Part shown: one piece after another, positions 18,479-27,358 of the stretch | Layout of the letters: each line of letters begins with the position of its first letter | Position numbering within the stretch: position 1 is the first letter of the stretch | Assembly: GCF_041080675.1 (NCBI RefSeq) | Contig: NZ_CP163520.1 | Location: 6,415,501 to 6,479,500 of the forward strand | Length of the DNA: 64,000 nucleotides | Reading direction: 5' to 3' | Source of the DNA: Streptomyces sp. cg36 | Lineage (GTDB): Bacteria > Actinomycetota > Actinomycetes > Streptomycetales > Streptomycetaceae | Notes under the pieces: model-generated | What the model saw: the letters and a program-made list of their open reading frames with translations, nothing else | Database searches by the model: none | Told to the model about the DNA's origin: nothing | Made by a program: the position numbers and the translations under genes

Positions 18479-18526
18479 GCACGGAGGCGGCCGGGGACGC
18501 GCAGCGCGCGGACCCGGCCGCCGTGC
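18479..18526 (+). terminator. Terminator after tatC
   Basis: A stem pairs 18479-18495 with 18513-18526, with a two-base bulge, and is followed by TGTT. Probable end of the tatAC transcript. Confidence 0.65.
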
Positions 18527-18605
18527 TGTTCACACCCCGGTCGTGTGGCTGTCCCGATAAAGATCGAGCCCTCTGTCAGAGGTGGCGGGTAGGCTCGAAG
18601 ACAAG

Positions 18606-21440
18606 ATGACAGAGGACCTCTCACCAGCCGAAGCGTACGCAGCTGCCCGGCTCCGAGCCGCCGAGCAGGCCACCGCGCTCGCACCCTTCCGCGACCTGTA
18701 CGACTTCGATCTGGACCCGTTCCAGATCGAGGCATGCCAGGCCCTAGAGGCCGGCAAGGGCGTGCTCGTCGCCGCGCCGACGGGCTCGGGCAAGACCATC
18801 GTCGGCGAGTTCGCCGTGCACCTGGCCCTGGAGCAGGGCCGCAAGTGCTTCTACACCACGCCGATCAAGGCGCTCTCCAACCAGAAGTACGCCGACCTGG
18901 TCAGACGCTATGGCGCGGACAAGGTCGGCCTGCTCACCGGGGACAACAGCGTCAACTCCGAGGCGCCGGTGGTCGTGATGACCACCGAGGTGCTCCGCAA
19001 CATGCTCTACGCGGGCTCCCAGTCGCTCCTCGGCCTCGGTTACGTGGTGATGGACGAGGTGCACTACCTCTCGGACCGGTTCCGCGGAGCCGTCTGGGAA
19101 GAGGTGATCATCCACCTGCCGGAGTCGGTGACCCTGGTGTCGCTCTCGGCGACCGTGTCCAACGCGGAGGAGTTCGGCGACTGGCTGGACACCGTCCGCG
19201 GCGACACCGAGGTGATCGTCTCCGAGGACCGCCCAGTCCCGCTCTGGCAGCACGTGCTGGCCGGGCGGCGGATGTACGACCTCTTCGAGGAGTCCACCGA
19301 CCACGGCGGTCGCGGCGGCGCCCGCCGCGAGGTCAACCCGGACCTGCTGCGCATGGCCCGGATGGAGAACCAGAAGACGTACAACCCGCGCGACCGCAGG
19401 CGCGGCAAGATGGTGCGCGAGGCGGACCGCGAGCGCGAGCGGCGCCAGCGCTCCCGGATCTGGACGCCGGGCCGCCCCGAGGTCATCGAGCGGCTGGACG
19501 CGGAGGGCCTGCTGCCCGCGATCACGTTCATCTTCAGCCGGGCCGCCTGCGAGGCCGCCGTCCAGCAGTGCATGTACGCGGGCCTGCGCCTCAACGACGA
19601 GGAGGCGCGCCACAAGGTGCGCGAGATCGTCGAGGAGCGCACCGCCGCCATCCCCGGCGAGGACCTCAACGTCCTGGGGTACTACGAATGGCTGGAGGGC
19701 CTGGAGCGCGGCATCGCGGCCCACCACGCGGGCATGCTGCCGACCTTCAAGGAGGTCGTGGAGGAGCTGTTCGTGCGCGGCCTGGTGAAGGCCGTCTTCG
19801 CCACCGAGACGCTCGCCCTCGGCATCAACATGCCCGCCAGGACGGTGATCCTGGAGAAGCTGGTGAAGTGGAACGGCGAACAGCACGCCGACATCACCCC
19901 CGGCGAGTACACCCAGCTGACCGGCCGGGCCGGGCGCCGCGGCATCGACGTCGAGGGCCACGCCGTGGTGCTCTGGCAGCGCGGGATGGACCCGGGCGCG
20001 CTCGCGGGCCTGGCCGGCACGCGTACGTATCCGCTGCGCTCCAGCTTCAAGCCGTCGTACAACATGGCGGTCAACCTGGTCGAGCAGTTCGGTCGGCACC
20101 GCTCGCGCGAGCTGCTGGAGACGTCCTTCGCCCAGTTCCAGGCGGACAAGTCCGTCGTCGGCATCTCCCGCCAGGTGCAGCGCAACGAGGAGGGCCTGGA
20201 GGGCTACAAGGAGGGCATGAGCTGCCACCTCGGGGACTTCGAGGAGTACGCGCGACTGCGCCGCGACCTCAAGGACCGCGAGACGGAGCTCGCCAAGCAG
20301 GGCGCCAGCCAGCGCCGGGCCGCCGCGGCGGCCTCCCTGGAGAAGCTCAAGCCGGGCGATGTCATCCACGTGCCGACCGGCAAGTTCGCCGGGCTGGCGC
20401 TGGTGCTCGACCCGGGCATCCCGGCCGGGCGCTCCAACGGCCACCGCGGCTTCGACCAGCACGACGGGCCGCGCCCGCTGGTGCTGACGGCCGAGCGGCA
20501 GGTCAAGCGGCTCGCCTCGATGGACTTCCCGGTGCCGGTGGAGGCGATCGAGCGGATGCGCGTCCCCAAGTCGTTCAACGCCCGCTCCCCGCAGTCCCGG
20601 CGCGACCTGGCGTCGGCGCTGCGCACCAAGGCGGGCCACATCGTGCCCGAGCGGCACCGCAGGGGGCGCGCGGAGGCCGCCGACGACCGTCAGATCGCCC
20701 GTCTCCGCACCGAGCTGCGCGCCCACCCGTGCCACGGGTGCGACGAGCGCGAGGACCACGCCCGCTGGGCCGAGCGCTACTACCGGCTCCAGCGCGACAC
20801 CCGGCAGCTGGAGAAGCGCATCGAGGGGCGGACGAACACCATCGCCCGCACCTTCGACCGGATCGTGGCGCTCCTGACCGAGCTGGACTATCTGCGCGAC
20901 GACGAGGTCACCGAGCACGGCCGCCGGCTCGCCCGGCTCTACGGCGAGCTGGACCTGCTGGCCAGCGAGTGCCTGCGCGCGGGCATCTGGGAGGGGCTGA
21001 GCCCGGCCGAACTGGCGGCGTGCGTCTCGGCGCTGGTCTTCGAGGCCCGCCAGTCCGACGACGCGGTGGCGCCCAAGCTGCCCTCGGGCGCGGCCAAGGC
21101 GGCGCTCGGCGAGATGGTCCGCATCTGGGGCCGCCTCGACGCGCTGGAGGAGGACCACCGGATCAACCAGACGGAGGGCGTGGGTCAGCGCGAGCCCGAC
21201 CTCGGCTTCGCCTGGGCCGCCTTCCAGTGGGCCTCCGGCCAGGGGCTGGACGAGGTGCTGCGCGAGGCGGAGATGCCCGCGGGCGACTTCGTGCGCTGGT
21301 GCAAGCAGGTCATCGACGTACTGGGCCAGATCGCCGCGGCGTCCCCCGGCTCGGCGGCCGGGAGCACGGTCGCCAAGAACGCCCGCAAGGCGGTCGACGC
21401 GCTGCTCAGGGGAGTGGTGGCGTACAGCTCGGTGAGCTGA
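18606..21440 (+). CDS. Mtr4/Ski2-like DEVH-box RNA helicase (HelY type)
   Basis: 944 aa from ATG 18606. Motif I is APTGSGKT (57-64) and motif II is DEVH (150-153), followed by SAT and QLTGRAGRRGID, all typical of Ski2-like helicases. The middle part has an rRNA-processing-arch-like segment, and CHGCDERE could bind metal. Related HelY proteins work with PNPase-type RNA decay. A TAGGCT box at 18590-18595 lies 10 nt before the ATG, giving a very short leader. Length is normal for the family. Confidence 0.92.
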   Translation: MTEDLSPAEAYAAARLRAAEQATALAPFRDLYDFDLDPFQIEACQALEAGKGVLVAAPTGSGKTIVGEFAVHLALEQGRKCFYTTPIKALSNQKYADLVRRYGADKVGLLTGDNSVNSEAPVVVMTTEVLRNMLYAGSQSLLGLGYVVMDEVHYLSDRFRGAVWEEVIIHLPESVTLVSLSATVSNAEEFGDWLDTVRGDTEVIVSEDRPVPLWQHVLAGRRMYDLFEESTDHGGRGGARREVNPDLLRMARMENQKTYNPRDRRRGKMVREADRERERRQRSRIWTPGRPEVIERLDAEGLLPAITFIFSRAACEAAVQQCMYAGLRLNDEEARHKVREIVEERTAAIPGEDLNVLGYYEWLEGLERGIAAHHAGMLPTFKEVVEELFVRGLVKAVFATETLALGINMPARTVILEKLVKWNGEQHADITPGEYTQLTGRAGRRGIDVEGHAVVLWQRGMDPGALAGLAGTRTYPLRSSFKPSYNMAVNLVEQFGRHRSRELLETSFAQFQADKSVVGISRQVQRNEEGLEGYKEGMSCHLGDFEEYARLRRDLKDRETELAKQGASQRRAAAAASLEKLKPGDVIHVPTGKFAGLALVLDPGIPAGRSNGHRGFDQHDGPRPLVLTAERQVKRLASMDFPVPVEAIERMRVPKSFNARSPQSRRDLASALRTKAGHIVPERHRRGRAEAADDRQIARLRTELRAHPCHGCDEREDHARWAERYYRLQRDTRQLEKRIEGRTNTIARTFDRIVALLTELDYLRDDEVTEHGRRLARLYGELDLLASECLRAGIWEGLSPAELAACVSALVFEARQSDDAVAPKLPSGAAKAALGEMVRIWGRLDALEEDHRINQTEGVGQREPDLGFAWAAFQWASGQGLDEVLREAEMPAGDFVRWCKQVIDVLGQIAAASPGSAAGSTVAKNARKAVDALLRGVVAYSSVS

Positions 21441-21465
21441 CGCGCGCGGCAGTCGGTGAACGAGG

Positions 21466-21506
21466 GGTGGCCCCCGCCGGACCGGTCCGGCGGGGGCCAC
21501 CTTTTT
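21466..21506 (+). terminator. Intrinsic terminator after helicase gene
   Basis: A perfect 18-bp palindrome (21466-21483 and 21484-21501) is followed by TTTTT. It is one of the clearest terminators in the window. Confidence 0.9.
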
Positions 21507-21562
21507 GTGTGCCGGGGGCGGGGCTTCACCCCGTACCTGGCCCAGGGCCGTCCGGAAACAGT

Positions 21563-21596
21563 CGAGGGGCGCGGGAGCCAACTCCCGCGCCCCTCG
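21563..21596 (-). terminator. Terminator for the siderophore-interacting protein gene
   Basis: A perfect 15-bp stem (21563-21577 and 21582-21596, loop CCAA) lies just after the minus-strand stop codon. On the minus strand it is followed by ACTGTTT. Confidence 0.8.
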
Positions 21597-21602
21597 GTCG
21601 CC

Positions 21603-22448
21603 CTAGGCGTTCGCCGACTCCTGCTCCCGTTCCACCTGCTCGTTCCACTCGCGCTTGACCGCGCGCCATGCCTCGTCGCTCTGGCCCAGGCGCCAGTAGC
21701 CCGAGATGGACAGGCGCTCGCGCGGGATCTCGCGCTCCAGGCGCAGATGGCGGCGCAGCTCCTTCACGAAGGCGGCCTCGCCGTGGACGAAGGCGTGCAC
21801 CTCGCCCTCGGGGAAGGCCAGTTCGCGGACGGCCGTGATCAGCGCGTCGCCCACGGGGGCGTCGCCCCGGTGCAGCCAGGTCACCTCGACGCCCTCGGGC
21901 GCGAGGATCTTCTGCTCCTCCTCCGGGCCGGAGACCTCCACGAAGGCGTGGACGACCGCGCCCTCGGGCAGCGCCTCCAGCGCGGCGGCGATCGCCGGCA
22001 GGGCGCTCTCGTCGCCGACGAGGAGGTGCCAGTCGGCGGCCGGGTCCGGGGCGTAGCCGCCGCCGGGGCCCGACAGGCGCAGGACGTCACCGACCTGGGC
22101 GCGGGCGGCCCACGGTCCGGCCAGGCCCTCGTCGCCGTGGACCACGAAGTCGATGCTCAGCTCGTCCCGCTCGGCGTCCCAGGTGCGGACCGTGTACGTC
22201 CGGTTGCTCGGCCACTGGTCGCGCGGGAACTCGGTGCGCACCCGCTCCAGGTCGAACGGCTCGGGGTAGGTCACCCCGGGGGCCGGGAAGAGCAGCTTCA
22301 CATAGTGGTCGGTGTACTCGTCGGCGGCGAAGCCGCTCGCCGCCGCGCCCCCCAGGACCAGTCGGACCATGTGCGGAGTGATCCACTCCGTACGCACCAC
22401 ATGGGTCTCGTGGGCCCGGGGTCCCTTGCGGGCCGGTCGTTCTGCCAC
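21603..22448 (-). CDS. Siderophore-interacting protein (ViuB/SIP flavoreductase family)
   Basis: 281 aa. It is an FAD- and NAD(P)H-dependent reductase that frees iron from imported ferric siderophores in the cytoplasm. The FAD motif RTYTVR is at about 82-87, the NAD(P)H-domain signature is GDESALPA, and the C-terminal signature is ISGYWRLG. A 14-bp iron-box-like palindrome lies 63 nt upstream of ATG 22448, so it is probably repressed by a DmdR/IdeR-type regulator in high iron. No siderophore genes are adjacent. Confidence 0.92.
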   Translation of the reverse strand: MAERPARKGPRAHETHVVRTEWITPHMVRLVLGGAAASGFAADEYTDHYVKLLFPAPGVTYPEPFDLERVRTEFPRDQWPSNRTYTVRTWDAERDELSIDFVVHGDEGLAGPWAARAQVGDVLRLSGPGGGYAPDPAADWHLLVGDESALPAIAAALEALPEGAVVHAFVEVSGPEEEQKILAPEGVEVTWLHRGDAPVGDALITAVRELAFPEGEVHAFVHGEAAFVKELRRHLRLEREIPRERLSISGYWRLGQSDEAWRAVKREWNEQVEREQESANA

Positions 22449-22510
22449 AGCGTTTCTCCCCTGATGTGTGCCGGACCCGTCCGGCCGGCACGCTGAACCG
22501 TCTGCTCTTC

Positions 22511-22524
22511 TTAGGTTTACCTAA
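22511..22524. promoter_or_regulatory. Iron-box-like operator (DmdR/IdeR type)
   Basis: TTAGGTTTACCTAA is a perfect 14-bp inverted repeat in the promoter region of the siderophore-interacting protein gene. On the minus strand it matches most of the first 14 positions of the IdeR/DmdR consensus (TWAGGTWAGSCTWA), with one clear mismatch. The remaining five positions of the 19-bp consensus match poorly. Confidence 0.75.
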
Positions 22525-22572
22525 GTTAGCACCCCGGCCCCCGTGGCTCACCCCTCGCGGGCCCGTCGGCGC

Positions 22573-23496
22573 TCAGCGTCCCAGCGTCGTGAGCAGCCGG
22601 GTCAGCGAGCTCCCCAGCGCCCAGCGCTCCGCCAGCCCGTCCACCGTCTCCGGATGCAGCGCCTCGGCCGGGAGCGCCGGATCGAACGCGGGCAGCGGCA
22701 CGTCCAGCGCCACCCGGACCACCTTCGGCGCCACGTCCAGATAGGCGGCGGCCTCGACGATGCCCCGGCGCTTGGCGGGGGTGAGCCGGGACGTGCGGTC
22801 CTCGGCCGCCGCGCGCACGCCCGCCAGATCGCCGTACTCCGTGATGAGCTGCGCGGCCGTCTTCTCGCCGATGCCCTTCACGCCCGGCAGTCCGTCGCTG
22901 GCGTCGCCGCGCAGGGCCGCGAAGTCCGCGTACTGATCGGGCCGCACCCCGTACTTCGTGCGGATCAGGTCGCCGTCGACCAGGTCGCAGTCGCCGACGC
23001 CCTTGCGCGGGTAGAGGACCCGCACCCCCCGCGCGTCGTCCACCAGCTGGAACAGGTCGCGGTCGCCCGTGACGATGTCGACCGGGCCGGGGGCCGCCGC
23101 CGACAGCGTGCCGATCACGTCGTCCGCCTCGAAGCCCGCCACGCCCACGCGGGCGATGCCCAGCGCGTCCAGGACCGCCTCGATCACCGGGACCTGCGGG
23201 GCCAGGGTGTCCGGCACCTCCTCCTCGTCCGGCACGCCCTGCGCCGTCTCGACCGCCACGCGGTGCGTCTTGTACGAGGGGATCAGGTCCACCCGCCACT
23301 GCGGGCGCCAGTCCGCGTCCATGCAGGCGACCAGGTCGTCGGGGTGGTGGTCCTGGACGAGCCGGGTGATGAAGTCCAGCAGGCCGCGCACGGCGTTGAC
23401 CGAGGTGCCGTCGGGGGCCCGGACCGAGTCGGGGACCCCGAAGTAGGCCCGGAAGTACAGGGAGGCGGTGTCGAGGAGCATCAGGCGTCGCGTCAC
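22573..23496 (-). CDS. 5'-3' exonuclease (PolA N-domain-like FEN)
   Basis: 307 aa. It is a stand-alone homologue of the DNA polymerase I 5' nuclease that removes flaps and RNA primers. Metal-binding acidic motifs are visible: LLDTASLYFR at the start, GFEADD in the middle, VTGDRDLFQL, and the helix-hairpin-helix LPGVKGIGEKTAAQL. Length is typical for the actinobacterial stand-alone form. The stop lies 49 bp from the iron box of the next gene. Confidence 0.92.
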   Translation of the reverse strand: MTRRLMLLDTASLYFRAYFGVPDSVRAPDGTSVNAVRGLLDFITRLVQDHHPDDLVACMDADWRPQWRVDLIPSYKTHRVAVETAQGVPDEEEVPDTLAPQVPVIEAVLDALGIARVGVAGFEADDVIGTLSAAAPGPVDIVTGDRDLFQLVDDARGVRVLYPRKGVGDCDLVDGDLIRTKYGVRPDQYADFAALRGDASDGLPGVKGIGEKTAAQLITEYGDLAGVRAAAEDRTSRLTPAKRRGIVEAAAYLDVAPKVVRVALDVPLPAFDPALPAEALHPETVDGLAERWALGSSLTRLLTTLGR

Positions 23497-23657
23497 CCCC
23501 CGATCATGCCGCAGCCCACTGACAAGCCGCCCGCAAGGGCCGCTGGCAAGCCCCTCCGGAAGTGAGCTGGATCACTCTTGTGTTTGCCGGGAGCGGGCGG
23601 GGGCAGGCGCGGCGCTGGAGTGGCCCTCGGTATCAGTTTCAACTAATGCATGAGGCA

Positions 23658-23713
23658 ACGGACCGATTCCGTGCCGCTCCACGGCCCGCGAGCGGGGGAT
23701 GCGGGCCGTTTTT
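23658..23713 (+). promoter_or_regulatory. Putative attenuator in the leader of the glycine betaine operon
   Basis: A 9-bp hairpin (23681-23689 with 23701-23709) runs straight into a T-tract (five Ts, 23709-23713), 22 bases before the first gene. Just upstream, 23673-23676 can pair with 23682-23685, which would destroy the terminator stem, and a further 5-bp hairpin sits at 23658-23672. The layout suggests transcription attenuation; the signal is unknown. The spacer from 23497 to 23657 holds no gene. Confidence 0.5.
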
Positions 23714-23735
23714 CCGTTCTATCCGTGAGGTGTAT

Positions 23736-24803
23736 GTGTCCAGGCTGCAAGCCGAGCAGCTCTACAAGGTGTTCGGCAGACGACCCGAGGAAGCCGTGCG
23801 CGAGCTCGAAGGCGGCGCCGACCGCGACGAGCTGCGCGCGGGCGGGACGACCGCGGCGGTGATCGACGCCTCGTTCACGGTGGAGCCCGGCCAGATCTTC
23901 GTGGTGATGGGACTCTCGGGATCCGGGAAGTCCACCCTGCTGCGGATGCTGAACGCGCTCATCGAGCCCACCTCGGGCCGTGTCCTCTTCGACGGCCAGG
24001 ACCTGACCGGCCTGTCCGCGAGCGAGCTGCGCACCGTCCGCGCCACCAAGATCAGCATGGTCTTCCAGCACTTCGCGCTCTTCCCGCACCGCAGCGTGCT
24101 GGAGAACGCCGCGTACGGCCTGGAGGTCCAGGGCGTGCCGCGCGCCGAGCGCGAGAAGCGCGCCGCCGAGGCCCTGGAGCTGACCGGACTCGCCGGCTGG
24201 GGCGACTCCTGGCCCGACGAGCTCTCCGGCGGCATGCAGCAGCGCGTGGGCCTGGCCCGCGCGCTGGCCACCGACGCCGATCTGCTCCTCATGGACGAGT
24301 CCTTCAGCGCGCTCGACCCGCTGATCCGCCGGGACATGCAGGACCAGCTCCTCGTCCTCCAGAAGCGCCTGAAGAAGACCATCGTGTTCATCACCCACGA
24401 CCTCAACGAGGCCATGCGGCTCGGCGACAGCATCGCCGTCATGCGCGACGGCCGGATCGTCCAGCTCGGCACCGCCGAGGACATCCTCCTGACGCCCGCC
24501 AACGACTACGTCGCCTCCTTCATCCAGGACGTCGACCGCTCCCGGGTCCTCACCGCCCTGTCCGTGATGACCGAGCCGCACCGCCCCGACGCCGGGACCG
24601 GCTGCGACTGCGAGACGGTCACCCCCGACACCAGCGTCGCCGACCTGTGCGCCGTCGCCGCGCGCGTGCCGCACCCCGTGGCCGTCAAGGACGGCGACGG
24701 CAAGGTGCTCGGCGTCGTGCCGCAGGAGCGGCTGATCGCCTTCCTCGGGGACGACGAGCGCGGGCCGGTCGCCTGCTCGGCCGAGGAGGTGGCCCATGCC
24801 TAG
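23736..24803 (+). CDS. Glycine betaine/proline ABC importer, ATP-binding subunit
   Basis: 355 aa from GTG 23736 (GAGG at 23727-23730); GTG 23730 is possible. It powers uptake of the osmoprotectant by the next gene product. The N-terminal OpuAA/ProV extension (VFGRRPEEA) precedes Walker A GLSGSGKST (59-67), the signature ELSGGMQQR, Walker B LLLMDES and the His loop ITHDL. The tail carries a CBS-like segment (PDTSVADLCAVAARV), the region that senses ionic strength or c-di-AMP in relatives. It overlaps the next gene by 8 bases. Confidence 0.93.
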   Translation: MSRLQAEQLYKVFGRRPEEAVRELEGGADRDELRAGGTTAAVIDASFTVEPGQIFVVMGLSGSGKSTLLRMLNALIEPTSGRVLFDGQDLTGLSASELRTVRATKISMVFQHFALFPHRSVLENAAYGLEVQGVPRAEREKRAAEALELTGLAGWGDSWPDELSGGMQQRVGLARALATDADLLLMDESFSALDPLIRRDMQDQLLVLQKRLKKTIVFITHDLNEAMRLGDSIAVMRDGRIVQLGTAEDILLTPANDYVASFIQDVDRSRVLTALSVMTEPHRPDAGTGCDCETVTPDTSVADLCAVAARVPHPVAVKDGDGKVLGVVPQERLIAFLGDDERGPVACSAEEVAHA

Positions 24804-26592
24804 GCTTCCCCTCGGCGAGTGGGTGGACAGCGCCGTCACCTTCCTCCAGAGCCACCTCTCCTGGCTGTTCGACGCCATCACCAAGGTCGTCGGCGGCATG
24901 TACGACGGCATCGACGCCGTCCTGTCCGCGCCGCACCCGCTGCTCTTCGCGGGCATCCTCGCCGTCGTCGCCTGGTGGCTGCGGGGTCTGGTCGCCGGTG
25001 TGCTCGCCTTCGGCGGGTTCGCCCTGATCGACTCGATCGAGCTGTGGGACGAGGCGATGTCGACGCTGTCGCTGGTCCTCGTGGCGACCGTGGTCACCCT
25101 GCTGCTCGCGGTGCCGCTGGGCATCTGGTCCTCGCGCTCCAAGACGGTCAGCGCGATCAGCCGGCCGGTCCTGGACTTCATGCAGACCATGCCCGCCATG
25201 GTCTATCTGATCCCGGGCATCATCTTCTTCGGCGTCGGCGTGGTCCCCGGCATCATCGCCACCATCGTCTTCTCGCTGCCCCCGGGCGTGCGGATGACGG
25301 AGCTCGGCATCCGCCAGGTCGACCCCGAACTGGTCGAGGCGGCCGAGGCGTTCGGCACCACCCCGCGCAACACCCTGCTCAAGGTGCAGCTGCCGCTGGC
25401 GCTGCCCACCATCATGGCGGGCGTCAACCAGGTCATCATGCTGGGCCTGTCCATGGTCGTCATCGCGGGCATGGTCGGCGGCGGCGGGCTCGGCGGCGCG
25501 GTCTACCGCGCCATCGGCAACGTCGACATCGGCCTCGGCTTCGAGGCGGGCATCTCCATCGTCGTCCTCGCCATGTACCTCGACCGGATGACCGGCGCGC
25601 TCGGCCGCCAGGTCTCGCCGGTCGGCCGCCGGGCGCTGGCCCGGGCCAAGTCCTCCGGCGCCAAGCTCTGGAACCACCGCCCCCAGCCGGCCGTCGCCGT
25701 CGTCGGCGTGGTCGTCCTCGCGCTGGTGGCGGGCGGCATGGGCATGTTCGGCTCCTCGACCACGGCCACCGCCTCCGGCGCCGAGAACGTCGGCAAGGGC
25801 AAGAAGGTCTCCCTCGGCTACATCCCCTGGGACGAGGGCATCGCCTCCACCTTCCTCTGGAAGGAGCTGCTGGAGCGGCGCGGCTACAAGGTCGACACCA
25901 AGCAGTACGAGGCGGGCGCGCTCTACACCGGTATGGCGGGCGGCCAGATCGACTTCGAGACGGACTCCTGGCTCCCGGTCACCCACGCCAGCTACTGGCA
26001 GAAGTACCACGACAAGCTGGAGGACCTCGGCTCCTGGTACGGCCCGACCTCGCTGGAGCTGAGCGTGCCCTCGTACATGAGGGGCATCGACTCGCTGGAC
26101 GACCTCAAGGGGAAGTCCGGGCAGTTCAAGGGGCGGATCATCGGCATCGAGCCGAGCGCCGGGATGATGGGCCTGCTCAAGGACAAGGTCCTCAAGGAGT
26201 ACGGCCTGGACGGCGAGTACAAGGTCGTGGACGGCTCGACGCCGTCCATGCTCGCCGAGCTCAAGCGGGCGTACGCCAAGAAGGAGCCGATCGTGGTGAC
26301 GCTCTGGTCGCCGCACTGGGCGTACAGCACCTACGACCTGAAGAAGCTCACGGACCCCAAGGGCAGCTGGGGCAAGGGCGACGGGGTGCATACCCTGGCC
26401 CGCAAGGGCTTCTCCGGGGACAACCCGAAGGTCGGTTCCTGGCTCAAGAACTTCCATATGACCGAGAAGCAGCTCACCGGTCTCGAAGCCAAGATCCAGT
26501 CGACCGGCAAGGGCAAGGAGCAGCAGGCGGTCCGCGACTGGCTCGACGAGAACCCGGGCCTGGCCGACCGGTGGACGCCGGTGAACGGCTGA
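24796..26592 (+). CDS. Glycine betaine ABC importer, fused permease and substrate-binding domain
   Basis: 598 aa. The N-terminal half is the permease, with several TM helices and the coupling motif EAAEAFGTTPRNTLLKVQLP. After another TM helix (about 295-317) the C-terminal half is an OpuAC/ProX binding domain (KKVSLGYIPWDEGIA, FETDSWLPVTHASYW) with the aromatic residues that cage the quaternary amine. The fusion displays the binding domain on the outer face of the membrane, as in OpuABC of some Gram-positives. A strong hairpin follows. Confidence 0.93.
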   Translation: MPRLPLGEWVDSAVTFLQSHLSWLFDAITKVVGGMYDGIDAVLSAPHPLLFAGILAVVAWWLRGLVAGVLAFGGFALIDSIELWDEAMSTLSLVLVATVVTLLLAVPLGIWSSRSKTVSAISRPVLDFMQTMPAMVYLIPGIIFFGVGVVPGIIATIVFSLPPGVRMTELGIRQVDPELVEAAEAFGTTPRNTLLKVQLPLALPTIMAGVNQVIMLGLSMVVIAGMVGGGGLGGAVYRAIGNVDIGLGFEAGISIVVLAMYLDRMTGALGRQVSPVGRRALARAKSSGAKLWNHRPQPAVAVVGVVVLALVAGGMGMFGSSTTATASGAENVGKGKKVSLGYIPWDEGIASTFLWKELLERRGYKVDTKQYEAGALYTGMAGGQIDFETDSWLPVTHASYWQKYHDKLEDLGSWYGPTSLELSVPSYMRGIDSLDDLKGKSGQFKGRIIGIEPSAGMMGLLKDKVLKEYGLDGEYKVVDGSTPSMLAELKRAYAKKEPIVVTLWSPHWAYSTYDLKKLTDPKGSWGKGDGVHTLARKGFSGDNPKVGSWLKNFHMTEKQLTGLEAKIQSTGKGKEQQAVRDWLDENPGLADRWTPVNG

Positions 26593-26641
26593 CGACGGGC
26601 GCGCGAACGGGCGAATGGTTTCGGCCGTCCTGGTAGCCCCA

Positions 26642-26670
26642 GGGGCCCCGCCGGTTTCCGGCGGGGCCCC
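26642..26670 (+). terminator. Terminator after the glycine betaine operon
   Basis: A perfect 13-bp stem (26642-26654 and 26658-26670) has a TTT loop and no T-tract. Confidence 0.75.
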
Positions 26671-26806
26671 ATCCGTGCTGGTATGCCCAGCGCGGAGCAC
26701 GGGCACTCATCTTCCGCGCGATGGTGCCCCGGGACGCCGAAGCTGCGTAGGGTGCAGGCAGTGCGGCGGCCGGAGTGGACCAGGTGACGGGGAGGGAACC
26801 GGAGAG

Positions 26807-27358
26807 ATGGACGACAAGGAAACTCTTCGGGTGGGAGTCGCGGTCCGGCGGCTCCGCCGCGAACTGGGCCTCACCCTCGCCACGGTCGCCGAGCGCAGCG
26901 GCCTCTCGGTGCCCTTCCTCAGCCAGATCGAGAACGAGCGGGCCCGCCCCAGCGCCCGCTCCCTGGCCTGTGTGGCGGACGCACTGGGCACCACCGTCCC
27001 CGAGCTGTACGACGCCGCCGACACCGCCCGTACGGTCGAGGTGGCCCGCGCCGACGAGGGCGCGGCCCCGGGCGTGCGCCAGCTGCTGCGCGGCCACCAC
27101 CAGCTGCACGCCATGGAGTTCACCGGCGAGCACGACACCGCCCGCGAGTTCCAGCACCGCAACGACGAGCTGATGTACGTGGCGGACGGCGCCGCCGAGG
27201 TGGAGGCGGAGGGCCGGGCCTACCGGCTGGAGCGCGGCGACACGCTGTGCCTGTCGGGCGGGGTGCGCCACCGCTGGCGCGCGGCCGTGCCCGGCACCCG
27301 CATCCTGCTGGTGGCCGTCGCCGACCACATCGAGGCCATCGAGGAGACCCGCCACTGA
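26807..27358 (+). CDS. XRE-family regulator with cupin domain
   Basis: 183 aa from ATG 26807 (GGAGAG directly upstream). The N-terminal helix-turn-helix covers about 9-65 (LTLATVAERSGLSVPFLSQIENERARPS). The C-terminal cupin (about 100-180) contains HRNDELMYVADGAAEVE and GDTLCLSGGVRHRW, a possible metal or small-ligand site. Such proteins often control amine or osmolyte metabolism. The stop TGA overlaps the next ATG (TGATG), so the two are translated together. It lies after the glycine betaine operon and could regulate it. Confidence 0.9.
   Translation: MDDKETLRVGVAVRRLRRELGLTLATVAERSGLSVPFLSQIENERARPSARSLACVADALGTTVPELYDAADTARTVEVARADEGAAPGVRQLLRGHHQLHAMEFTGEHDTAREFQHRNDELMYVADGAAEVEAEGRAYRLERGDTLCLSGGVRHRWRAAVPGTRILLVAVADHIEAIEETRH

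Noticed and set aside
18744..21581. 945-residue open frame on the minus strand opposite the helicase gene
   Set aside because: It is an antisense shadow: the plus strand encodes all helicase motifs, and the antisense product is low-complexity with no domain.
23497..23735. c-di-AMP (ydaO-type) riboswitch before the betaine importer
   Set aside because: The conserved ydaO core sequences are not recognisable and the region is too short; only a generic attenuator can be supported.
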